Assembly: GCA_016125085.1 (NCBI GenBank)
Contig: WGMM01000041.1
Span: forward strand, 33,017-97,016
DNA length: 64,000 nucleotides
Source of the DNA: a bacterium
GTDB taxonomy: Bacteria; Planctomycetota; Planctomycetia; Isosphaerales; Isosphaeraceae
Direction: 5' to 3'
The notes beneath the pieces are model-generated. The model was not told where the DNA came from. It worked only from the letters and a program-made list of their open reading frames with translations, and did no database searches. Made by a program: the position numbers and the translations under genes. This document shows positions 18,330 to 26,160 of the stretch, one piece after another (the stretch's first letter is position 1; each line of letters begins with the position of its first letter).

Positions 18330-19538
18330 TCAGGCCAGTGAATCCTTCGCCCTGTCCAATAACGCTGCGAAATCCAGCTTCGAAGGGCAAGCTTCGCGGG
18401 CCGCGGCCAGGTCCGCATCGGTCCAGTCGCGGGCTTCGAGGGAAAGAGACGAGAACCTGTTCCGGGCTTCGGACCGTGCCCCATGGCGCTCGTAATAGGT
18501 CAGGTAGCGGGTGATATCGCCAAGCGGGGCCTTCGTACCAGCCGCGAGAGAGCAACGGCCGTCGCAGTCCGGGCAAAGCGAGGGGGCGGAGGCGATGAAG
18601 GCGTCCCTGAGGCGGCCGATGTCCGCGCTTTTCATCGGTTCGAAAGACTGTGCAGCACGGGTGTTTTCGTTCACCTGAGCCGTGTTCTGCATCGACACGC
18701 AGGCCGTCGCGAACCGCTCGTCCGTCCAGATCGCGTGCAGGAGCGCCCCGTACGGCGTGATCCCCCTCTCGATCAGGTCGGGTGCCTTTTTGGCGACCTG
18801 GGCCAGGAACGCGTTCGGATCAGGCCCGGCGAGCTGCTTCATCGAGATCAGGCCGATTCCCGCGGCGTGGCAGCGGTCAATCGCCTTGTTCAGGCGTGTG
18901 TTCTTATCCAGCCATGCCGTGTTCTGGATCATGACGACGTCGAAGATCTTTCCTTCGGCGGCAGCCTCCAGATACTCCGCCCTGCGTCCATCGTGACAAG
19001 AGAAGCCCACGAACCGGGCCTTGCCCGACTTCTTGATGGCCTCCACCGTGTCCTTCATCTCCTTGCTCTTCGGCCAATCGAGCGAACTGGCAGGGTATTC
19101 GCCGCCGATGCCGTGGATCAGGAAGAGGTCGACATAGTCGGTCCGCAGCGTGGCGAGCCGCTTATCGAGCTGGGCGATCAGATCCTTAGGCGTCTTCGGA
19201 TGGTCTTTCGTGACAAGGAATACCGTCTTCCGCAGAGCGGGGTTCGAGTCGAGCCAGTCCGCGATGCCGGGTTCCGACTTGTACGTGTCGGCCGTATCGA
19301 TGCACCGGACGCCCTGGGCGTAGGCGTGCCGGAGGATCCTGCCCAGGCCTGACCCGCGGAACGTACCCAGGTTCAGAATCGTCACCTTCTCGCCCGTCCG
19401 GCCGAGCACCCGCGTGGGCAATACGACGGCTTTCTCCTGTGGTTCCGCCGCTGGTGCCTGCATCCCGGCCAGGGCTGCGGCCGAACCAGCCTTCAGGAAC
19501 TCGCGGCGATCCGTGGAGATGGGGTCATTCTCGGCCAT
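18330..19538 (-). CDS. Aldo/keto reductase with Tat signal and C-terminal cysteine cluster
   Basis: A 402-residue NAD(P)H-dependent aldo/keto reductase. The N-terminus (TDRREFLKAGSAAALAG) is a twin-arginine signal. The catalytic tetrad is visible: Asp and Tyr in CIDTADTYKSEPG, Lys in VFLVTKDHP and His in DLFLIHGIG. The C-terminal 80 residues add CPDCDGRC and a later Cys (REACPS), a pattern seen where reductases of this group carry a metal or iron-sulfur site. The start has GGAG 9 bases upstream. Export of a folded, cofactor-loaded enzyme by Tat would fit. It lies between the DUF1080 and DUF3500 genes on the same strand. Confidence 0.85.
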   Translation of the reverse strand: MAENDPISTDRREFLKAGSAAALAGMQAPAAEPQEKAVVLPTRVLGRTGEKVTILNLGTFRGSGLGRILRHAYAQGVRCIDTADTYKSEPGIADWLDSNPALRKTVFLVTKDHPKTPKDLIAQLDKRLATLRTDYVDLFLIHGIGGEYPASSLDWPKSKEMKDTVEAIKKSGKARFVGFSCHDGRRAEYLEAAAEGKIFDVVMIQNTAWLDKNTRLNKAIDRCHAAGIGLISMKQLAGPDPNAFLAQVAKKAPDLIERGITPYGALLHAIWTDERFATACVSMQNTAQVNENTRAAQSFEPMKSADIGRLRDAFIASAPSLCPDCDGRCSLAAGTKAPLGDITRYLTYYERHGARSEARNRFSSLSLEARDWTDADLAAAREACPSKLDFAALLDRAKDSLA

Positions 19539-19637
19539 GGGCGGATTCTCCAGATTATGGGGCTCAGGTCACGGAGAGTTACGGGGCTGTTCTGCGATTC
19601 GCCATGCCACGAACGACGTGCCCGACTCGAATCGGCA

Positions 19638-20255
19638 TTACTTGCTGAGATCTTTGATCCGGAAATTGCGATACTCGTGGACTCCATTTTCGCCCTGGAG
19701 GCCGATATAGCCTCTCTTCAGCATATCCGCGGATTCGGTCGTCGAAACCAGCTCGCCGTTCAGGCGAACTTCGATCTTCGGTCCTGTGGTCGTGATCTCG
19801 TATTCGTTCCACTCACCATCGGGCTTGAGCACTTTTTTCGTCAGGTCCACGTTGAGATCGTTCTTCGCGTTGAAGATCTTGGCCATGCGGTTCGTATTCT
19901 CGACCTGAACTTCGTACTTCCGATCAGGCCAGTTTCTACCTTCGATTCCCGACCGCAGAAAGACACCGCCATCCTGTTTGGGTTTCAAAAAACGAAATTC
20001 CAGGCGAAGGATGAAATCGGCATATTCTTTGTCGCTCCGAAGCCAGCCGTTGCCCTCGGCGTGCTTGATGACCCCGTCCTCGACCACGAACTTCGCGCCG
20101 TTCATCTGATGCCAGCCATTGAGGGTCTTGCCATCGAAAAGGCTGACGAATCCCTCATCACCGGCAGAGGCGACCATGGAGCCGTTCGACAATCCCAGAA
20201 GGCATGAAGCGGTGATGACAACAAGGCTCAGAGAGCCAAAGCGATTGCTGGGCAT
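19638..20255 (-). CDS. DUF1080 protein, 3-keto-disaccharide hydrolase-like, exported
   Basis: A 205-residue secreted protein with an N-terminal signal peptide (SLSLVVITASCLLGLS, cleavage near VASAGDE). The body is the DUF1080 jelly-roll: FVSLFDGKTLNGWH, DFILRLEFRF, GGVFLRSG and YIGLQGENGVHEYRNFRIKDL. The family, also called 3-keto-disaccharide hydrolase, is greatly expanded in planctomycetes and is linked to glycan breakdown. GAGG lies 8 bases before the ATG. It is the first gene of the three-gene export cluster and follows the hairpin block at 20.59-20.81 kb. Confidence 0.9.
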   Translation of the reverse strand: MPSNRFGSLSLVVITASCLLGLSNGSMVASAGDEGFVSLFDGKTLNGWHQMNGAKFVVEDGVIKHAEGNGWLRSDKEYADFILRLEFRFLKPKQDGGVFLRSGIEGRNWPDRKYEVQVENTNRMAKIFNAKNDLNVDLTKKVLKPDGEWNEYEITTTGPKIEVRLNGELVSTTESADMLKRGYIGLQGENGVHEYRNFRIKDLSK

Positions 20256-21051
20256 GATTTTATCCTCGAGGGGAGTCGATTCGGAGGATCACCCGGGATT
20301 TCCCGAATGACGGCAGGGTTCGACCGATTCGGTCGCATACAGGCGGGGCAATTCCCAGAATTACAGCAGGCAGGAGTAGCCCGGTCAACCCTCAACCGGT
20401 TCGGACAATCGGGTCGAAAGTGGAAAAGGGGCAAGGGGGCTCTGTCGAAATCCATGTAGAAAAGGGTTCATCAGGAAATTCCGTGGGCTGGTTATCCTTC
20501 ATTCCGCGATCGATCTCATGAATGAATGTCAATCGCACTCGAATCGGCTTTCAGAATGGGTGACATATCGCTCTGCCAGCCTGGTATTCGCCCTGAAAGG
20601 GCGGTGGGTCAATTGCCCCGGGTGAAACCCGGGGAATGCGATCGAGATGCAATATTTCTTGCGGCCTGAAAGGTCGCAGGTCATGAATTGCGATTACCTT
20701 GAGGAAAAACGATGGTTTCCTGCACCCTTTCAGGGTGCTGTACCAATGGCTGGCTTACGAATTCCCAGGGTTTCACCCTGGGCTATTGACCTTCGACCTT
20801 TCAGGTCGATTTCGATGATCGAAGTTCGAAACCGCGATCGCAGAGGTTCGGTGTAATGCAGCGGTTATCGTTTTCGTGAGACGATGCGATGATATCCTGA
20901 CTCATTCCGAATTCGAGTTCACCCCCAATAAACCCTTAAGAACCGGAAATTCTAATTTTCGGCGTCCGAACTCGGATCGGAGTCGTCCCTCCGACCTCGG
21001 GGCCGACCGAGAAAGCAGGAAAACTAGAAAGTCCCCATTGAGTCGCTGGTG
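20256..21051. other. Gene-free region holding a six-hairpin block
   Basis: About 800 bases between DUF1080 and the HNH-nucleotidyltransferase gene, both on the minus strand. No frame here looks protein-coding. The middle part carries six short palindromes, described separately. The rest, 20256-20580 and 20820-21051, shows nothing I can name. Confidence 0.6.
20590..20808. repeat. Two mirrored sets of three hairpins with GAA/TTC loops
   Basis: Left set: GCCCT-GAA-AGGGC (20590-20602), CCCCGGGT-GAA-ACCCGGGG (20616-20634) and GCGGCCT-GAA-AGGTCGC (20661-20677). Right set: GCACCCT-TTC-AGGGTGC (20722-20738), CCCAGGGT-TTC-ACCCTGGG (20764-20782) and CGACCT-TTC-AGGTCG (20794-20808). The loops are always the trinucleotide GAA on the left and its complement TTC on the right, so the right set is the left set inverted. 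Sequence between stems is poorly conserved except GGTCAAT. It looks like a dispersed palindromic repeat in head-to-head copies. Confidence 0.75.
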
Positions 21052-22452
21052 CTATGGATAGACCTGCGTTAGGTTGTCATGTTCGAGCCTTAATGCCGCA
21101 AACTCGCGTTCAGAAGCAAAACTCGTGTGTGGTTCGCCGAATTGTTTGCGGATCTTTTGTTCAAGTGTAGATTCGAATTGCTTGATTCTTACGGCGGCAG
21201 TTGGCGCGTCGTGTACGATAAGTACGTCAATATCCCCATACACCTTTCGCCGGATAAACGAGCCGAATAGGAAAACCCGGACGCCACTTGGCGGGAGGGA
21301 TTCTTGTACTATGCCCTTGATGCCAAGCAGCCGAGAGTCTCTGTCGGCTTTCAGCAAGAAATTTAAGTATTGATCGCCCGTGTGATGAATAGCGCCCATA
21401 AACTCTCCCAGCATAAAGAGGCCGATGCCGCGCTCAATGCATTGCTGCTTTGTTGAGTCGGAGTACTGCCCGGCGGGGCTGGAACATATGATCGCATCTA
21501 CGCCGGGATCAACTTCAAGAACTCGATCGAGTGTGTAGTCCGTGAAATAGTAGGTGTTGGTCACGAACACCTTGAGTGTTCGGCCGTCACGGAGTTCAAC
21601 GAGCATAGTGCCGCGATTCAGCTCTTGAAGATTTGTAATCGCGCGATGGGCAGATAGGAATCGCTCAATGAACGTCTTTACTGTGTCGTAGCGGAACTCA
21701 AGTTCTTCTTGTGCTGCAACTTCAGGTGCCGGGGCGTCGATACCGAGGCGTGTCTTTATGTAGTATTCAAAGCTCTTTGGAAATAGTTTGTAATCGTTAA
21801 CCTTCTGATTGATTAAGCAGTTGTCATGGAACGCATCAGCATGGATTTTGTATTCGAGCATTTTAGGATAAACTTCCCAAGGGTATTGAAAGTTCCTCTT
21901 GTTGTTTTCAATGAGCGCAATGATTCTCTGATTGTTCGGGAGAATAGTATCCAGGCACCGCTTCTTCCAGATGTTTAATCCATCTCCGCCGAGTCCGCCC
22001 AAGACGTTGGCTGAGTAAGGACCGCATTCGCGAAAGATTGCAGAGTTCTCTTCAAGAAGGTCGTTGACCTCTGCAAGAAGAACCTTCTCATCTTTGATGT
22101 TTGGGATAGAAAAGAGTGATCTAATCTTTCCTGCGTGAGATGCTTTCCAGCTTTGCATCTCTTCCACGGAGAAGGCCTTCTCGAGTTCGTCGACTAATTT
22201 GTGGCACTCAAGGCAAAGCATGATGAGGTTAGTCATGCCGTCCTTGTCGATATACTCAGCCAGCTCGTGGTCGCTCCTTGGGCCGGAAGTGCCGTGCCCG
22301 ATGATGTGCGCGACATTTGCAATGCTGACGGATCCCTCCGCGACGGCGATGAAAAGTGATTTATTGCACTTTGGGTTCTGGCAGAACCCTCCACATTGCG
22401 CCCACAGCAGCCGAGCAGTGTTGACTGGAATTGACTTTCTGGTGTTCGACAT
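21052..22452 (-). CDS. HNH endonuclease-nucleotidyltransferase fusion
   Basis: A 466-residue protein in AT-rich sequence unlike its neighbours. Residues 1-100 form an HNH/McrA-like nuclease domain with zinc-type cysteines (CGGFCQNPKC), the core NVAHIIGHG and the closing NLIMLCLECHKLVD. The middle has an unassigned helical stretch and then a Rossmann-like segment (LKVFVTNTYYFTDYTLD, DAIICSSPAGQYSD, GIGLFMLGEFMGAI). The C-terminus is a nucleotidyltransferase-fold domain with GSFIRRKVYGDIDVLIVHD, holding the GS and DxD metal-binding pattern of MNT/pol-beta enzymes. No partner gene is adjacent. By analogy with other nuclease or nucleotidyltransferase fusions it may be a defence or toxin effector; this is inference. 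Confidence 0.7.
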   Translation of the reverse strand: MSNTRKSIPVNTARLLWAQCGGFCQNPKCNKSLFIAVAEGSVSIANVAHIIGHGTSGPRSDHELAEYIDKDGMTNLIMLCLECHKLVDELEKAFSVEEMQSWKASHAGKIRSLFSIPNIKDEKVLLAEVNDLLEENSAIFRECGPYSANVLGGLGGDGLNIWKKRCLDTILPNNQRIIALIENNKRNFQYPWEVYPKMLEYKIHADAFHDNCLINQKVNDYKLFPKSFEYYIKTRLGIDAPAPEVAAQEELEFRYDTVKTFIERFLSAHRAITNLQELNRGTMLVELRDGRTLKVFVTNTYYFTDYTLDRVLEVDPGVDAIICSSPAGQYSDSTKQQCIERGIGLFMLGEFMGAIHHTGDQYLNFLLKADRDSRLLGIKGIVQESLPPSGVRVFLFGSFIRRKVYGDIDVLIVHDAPTAAVRIKQFESTLEQKIRKQFGEPHTSFASEREFAALRLEHDNLTQVYP

Positions 22453-22584
22453 GGGAGCAGAGAGAGGGTCAGAAGCCTATTTGGAGGTTTGGGTGAATTG
22501 CCGGGGTTGCCTCGGATTCTTCGGGTTGACTAAAATTCGTCCTTTCCCGAGCACTTATTTGCTTCAAATCCACCCAAGCCGCAA

Positions 22585-25074
22585 TTACCGTGGCGTGGCG
22601 GTCGTCGGTGTCGCTTCGTCATAGGTCCGCAGGAAGCGGTAATAGACTTCCAGCGTCATTGTGGCCAGGGCGGTGCAGTAGATCCGGCCGCCGTAGTTGC
22701 CCCATTGGCTGTCGTCGGGGTCCCAACTGCCGGCCATGTGGCCTGAGGTTTTTTGCCGCTTGACGATGCGGTCACGCACCAGGGCGTTCCAGCGGTCCCA
22801 GTCCTTGCCGCCCTGCTGGAACATGCCGAGCGTGCCGTAATACCAGTAATAAAGGTTATACGGATCGCGATCCGGGCCATGTTCGAAGAGATGATCGGCG
22901 GCCTCGCGGTTGCGATTGGCGTTCGGGTCGAGTTTGAGGAACCAGCGGCAGACCCAGGCTTCGGCCGTCATCGTGGGCGTGACTTCCTTCCACGGCTGAT
23001 ATTTGGCCAGGCCGCCGCTTTTGCCTGAACTGACGCCGTCCAGCCACGCCTGAATGCCGCCGATGCAGTCCTCAGGCACCGGGAAGCCGCTCGCCCGGCC
23101 CGATTTGAGCGCCAGCACGGCCCAGCCCAGAATGCTCGTATCGCCCACAGGGGCTTTCGGTTCGTATCGCCAGGCCGCGCCGCCTTCGGCCTGTGCGGCG
23201 ACGAGAAACGCCACGGCCCGGGCCGTCGGCTGCTTGAGCCGTTCGTCGCCTGTCAGGGCATAGGCTTCGCACAGGGCGAGCGTCGCCATGCTGTGGCAGT
23301 ACATGCCCACGGCCACGCTGCGGCCGCGCAGGTCGCCGTCGGCCTTTTGGGACCGGATCAGGAAATCGAGCCCGCGGGCGACGGTGTCGGCGTATTTGCC
23401 CTGGGTGTGCGTGTAGCCGGCCCCGAGATAGGCGAGCAGGGAAAGGCCTGTGAGGGCTGTGTCGGCTTCCCAGTAGAAGCATTCGCCGAAGCAGACCTCG
23501 CCGGGCGGGCAGTGGATCGTAAAGCTGTCTTCGTCCGGAGCGACGGTGCCGTCGCGATATTTGGCCACGCCGCCGTCCCAGCGGCCGTCGGCGTCCTGGT
23601 GCTTGCGGAGCCATTCCAGGGCGGCTTCGACCGATTTTTCGCTTTGAGTGGACGCGCCGGCCTGAAGGGCCAGCCTGGCTTTGTCGGGGTCGAGCCGCGA
23701 CCGATAGGGGGCCGGCACTTCGTCCAGCGGCCGGTTGCCGAGCGGGGCGGACCGGCCGTTCGCCAGCGAAACGGGCGGAACGGCTGAAAGGTCGGGCTTC
23801 GGCAATTCGACGGCCGACCGGTTCGCGAGACGTTCCGGAGCCGCCGGATTCGCGGATTTGCCAGCTTCCCGGTTGCGGATGCGGTCGCGCAGCGATGTAT
23901 CAGGCAGGGCCGATTCGGCTTTCGCTGCCGCATTCGAAGCGACCATGCCGGCGGACTTCGCCGTTCCTTCATTAGCGGATGCTGCCGATTTCGCCGGTTC
24001 AGGGCTGATGAACGGCACGGGTGGCGCAAGATCGTCAGCCGGCTTGAGGCCCGCTGGATCGCCCAGGGCATTGCCGGGCTGGTCGGTGGAAGCCGGGAGA
24101 TCATTCCGTTTCGGCAGTTCGCGACGCATGCCGGTGCCGATCGCCGGAGCGGCGATCGCGACGGGCGGGAGCGGCACGGCCGTTCGGGCTGCGGGCTTCG
24201 TCGTTTCGGTCGGTGCCAGGGCCGCGGATTCACGCATCGGCCCCGGGCGAACGGTTCGGGCGACGGAGTCGGGCACGGGCAGGGGCACTGTGGCGTTGGC
24301 GGCTGGTCGGCCGGTGGCTTTCACCACGGCGGGGACGATCTTGCGTTCCTGCTCGCCGATCGCGGTCGGAGCGGCCAGATCCGGCAGGTTCGCGAGTGCC
24401 TGGCCAGCGAGATCGGTGACTTCGCTTGCGGGGCGTTCGGGTTTCGCCGAATCGACGGGCAGTGATTCGGCGACATCGGCGGCGGGAAGGGCGACGTTTT
24501 CGCGAGTGACACGTTCAGGCATTTCCGGCTGGGCGAGCGGTGCCGTCAATCGTGCGGCCAGCTCGGGGGCGGAATCGAAGCCGGGCAGGCTTGAGGGCAA
24601 TTCCGAGGGGAGGATGCCGCTGCCTGACCCTCGCGTTCCGCCACGTCCGCCCTTTTCGCCATTGGCCTGAGCTTCGCCGCCCGAGATTTGCACGTCGACG
24701 ATTTCGAGCGACTGAATGCCGGGCGGCAGCGGCTCGACTTCCGCACGGGTCGAATTCGTGCCTTCGCCAAGCCCGTTGCCAAGGCTGGCGCGAACCCATT
24801 GCGTTGGCTGGCCGTAACGTACGATCAATACGTGCGATACGACGGACAAAATCAGGCACTTGCGCAGCAGCTTGCGTGAACCGAAGCCGGCCCAGATGCC
24901 CGCGCCGACTGCAGTTGCGATTACGGCCGCGAGGACGAGTGTCGACCGGTCGAACTGCATCATCCGAAGATAAAGGTCCAGATCCAGACCGTTCATGGGC
25001 GAAATTTCCGGTTCGACGCGTTCATGGCCGAATTCGGCCCACATCCTTGCCCCGTGACGAGTGGGATTGATCAT
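22585..25074 (-). CDS. Membrane-anchored prenyltransferase/squalene-cyclase-repeat protein
   Basis: A planctomycete-type protein of 829 residues. An N-terminal region has one or two membrane segments (STLVLAAVIATAVGAGIW and KCLILSVVSHVLIV), followed by about 400 residues rich in Ala, Pro, Arg and Glu without clear fold. The last 350 residues form an alpha-toroid of the prenyltransferase/squalene oxidase repeat family: ALEWLRKHQDADGRWDG, ALTGLSLLAYLGAG, GLDFLIRSQKADGDL, HSMATLALCEAYAL and WAVLALKSG. The catalytic DxDD of true squalene-hopene cyclases is not seen, so a binding or structural role is more likely. An ATG 26 codons downstream (MNGLDLDLYLRMMQFD) may be the true start. Confidence 0.8.
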   Translation of the reverse strand: MINPTRHGARMWAEFGHERVEPEISPMNGLDLDLYLRMMQFDRSTLVLAAVIATAVGAGIWAGFGSRKLLRKCLILSVVSHVLIVRYGQPTQWVRASLGNGLGEGTNSTRAEVEPLPPGIQSLEIVDVQISGGEAQANGEKGGRGGTRGSGSGILPSELPSSLPGFDSAPELAARLTAPLAQPEMPERVTRENVALPAADVAESLPVDSAKPERPASEVTDLAGQALANLPDLAAPTAIGEQERKIVPAVVKATGRPAANATVPLPVPDSVARTVRPGPMRESAALAPTETTKPAARTAVPLPPVAIAAPAIGTGMRRELPKRNDLPASTDQPGNALGDPAGLKPADDLAPPVPFISPEPAKSAASANEGTAKSAGMVASNAAAKAESALPDTSLRDRIRNREAGKSANPAAPERLANRSAVELPKPDLSAVPPVSLANGRSAPLGNRPLDEVPAPYRSRLDPDKARLALQAGASTQSEKSVEAALEWLRKHQDADGRWDGGVAKYRDGTVAPDEDSFTIHCPPGEVCFGECFYWEADTALTGLSLLAYLGAGYTHTQGKYADTVARGLDFLIRSQKADGDLRGRSVAVGMYCHSMATLALCEAYALTGDERLKQPTARAVAFLVAAQAEGGAAWRYEPKAPVGDTSILGWAVLALKSGRASGFPVPEDCIGGIQAWLDGVSSGKSGGLAKYQPWKEVTPTMTAEAWVCRWFLKLDPNANRNREAADHLFEHGPDRDPYNLYYWYYGTLGMFQQGGKDWDRWNALVRDRIVKRQKTSGHMAGSWDPDDSQWGNYGGRIYCTALATMTLEVYYRFLRTYDEATPTTATPR

Positions 25075-25160
25075 ACCAGATTCGGCCGATCCGGCGAGGC
25101 TGGTTCCCGGCCATCGGTCACGGACTCAGCCCGTTTCGACGTTCCAGCGGCAAAACCGGA

Positions 25161-25862
25161 TCACTTCGCGTAAACGATCGGGTCGGTAAGGCCGACTTCC
25201 CGAAACGCCGCGAGCCGCAGGTGGCAGGCATCGCAATGCCCGCACGATTCGCCCGCCGGAGTCGGGTCGTAACAGGTGTGCGTCAGGGAAAAATCGACGC
25301 CTAACTCAAGGCCGCGCTGGATGATCTGCGCTTTCGTCAGGCGCAGGAGCGGCGAATGGATCGTGAACTTGCCCCGGCCCTCGACACCGGCGGCGGTCGC
25401 GAGATCGGCCACCCGTTCGAAGGCGCTGATGAACTCGGGCCGGCAGTCCGGGTAGCCTGAGTAATCCAGGCAGTTCACGCCGATGAAGATGTCGAAGGCG
25501 CTGAGGGTTTCGGCCCAGGCGAGGGCGAGGCTGAGGAAGATGGTGTTCCGGGCGGGAACGTAAGTTACGGGGATTCCGTGGCCGATTTCGTCGTCCGAGC
25601 GGTCTTTGGGGACGGATTCATCGGCGGTCAGGGCACTGCCGCCGAAGAGGCGGAGATCGAGTTTCAGGGTTTTATGATCTGCGACGTGGAAAGCGCGGGC
25701 GACATTTTCGGCGGCTTTGAGTTCGCAGGTATGTCTCTGACCGTAGTTTATGGTCAGGGCATGGCAGCGGAAGCCGGCGGATTTCGCTTCGGCGAGGGCG
25801 GTGGCGGAATCCATACCGCCGGAGACCAGGATGACCGCGTTACGTCGTTCGCCGCCTTGCAT
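25161..25862 (-). CDS. queC: 7-cyano-7-deazaguanine (preQ0) synthase
   Basis: Converts 7-carboxy-7-deazaguanine to preQ0 with ATP and ammonia in queuosine biosynthesis. The 233-residue protein has the PP-loop SGGMDSATALAEA near the N-terminus, the GVNCLDYSGYPDCRPEFI segment and the C-terminal zinc site CYDPTPAGESCGHCDACHLR with four cysteines. The length matches QueC. GAGG lies 7 bases before the ATG. No other queuosine gene is in the window. PreQ0 can also feed DNA modification, but nothing here points to that. Confidence 0.95.
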   Translation of the reverse strand: MQGGERRNAVILVSGGMDSATALAEAKSAGFRCHALTINYGQRHTCELKAAENVARAFHVADHKTLKLDLRLFGGSALTADESVPKDRSDDEIGHGIPVTYVPARNTIFLSLALAWAETLSAFDIFIGVNCLDYSGYPDCRPEFISAFERVADLATAAGVEGRGKFTIHSPLLRLTKAQIIQRGLELGVDFSLTHTCYDPTPAGESCGHCDACHLRLAAFREVGLTDPIVYAK

Positions 25863-26002
25863 CGATAGACCTCGAGATCAGTCGGTTTTCGTGAACGGAC
25901 CGTGGCCGTCCGTGGCTCGGGAGAGGGCCTGGCCAGAGCGTTCCTTCCCGGGCTTCAGAAACAGGTTAGCTTGTCACGGCATGGTGCGGCAAGTCATCAC
26001 GG

Positions 26003-26032
26003 TTGACACAACACTGTCAGAATATTTAACAT
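26003..26032 (+). promoter_or_regulatory. Candidate sigma70-type promoter for the giant kinase
   Basis: A perfect TTGACA (26003-26008) and TAACAT (26027-26032) are separated by 18 bases in an AT-rich stretch. It lies about 130 bases before the kinase start in the queC-kinase divergent region (25863-26160), which holds no other recognisable feature. Confidence 0.5.
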
Positions 26033-26160
26033 AGAACAGACTAGACCCGCTCTATTCGAAGGCGTTCGCCGTACATCTGCCGACTCCGGCATTGAATTCT
26101 CGACAAGCTGGTCCCTTGGGTCAATGCGTCGGAGTTCAGATACAGGGAGACGGATTGCCT

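Noticed and set aside
20590..20808. Rho-independent terminators
   Set aside because: The six hairpins lack T-tracts and are far from gene ends, so simple termination does not explain them.
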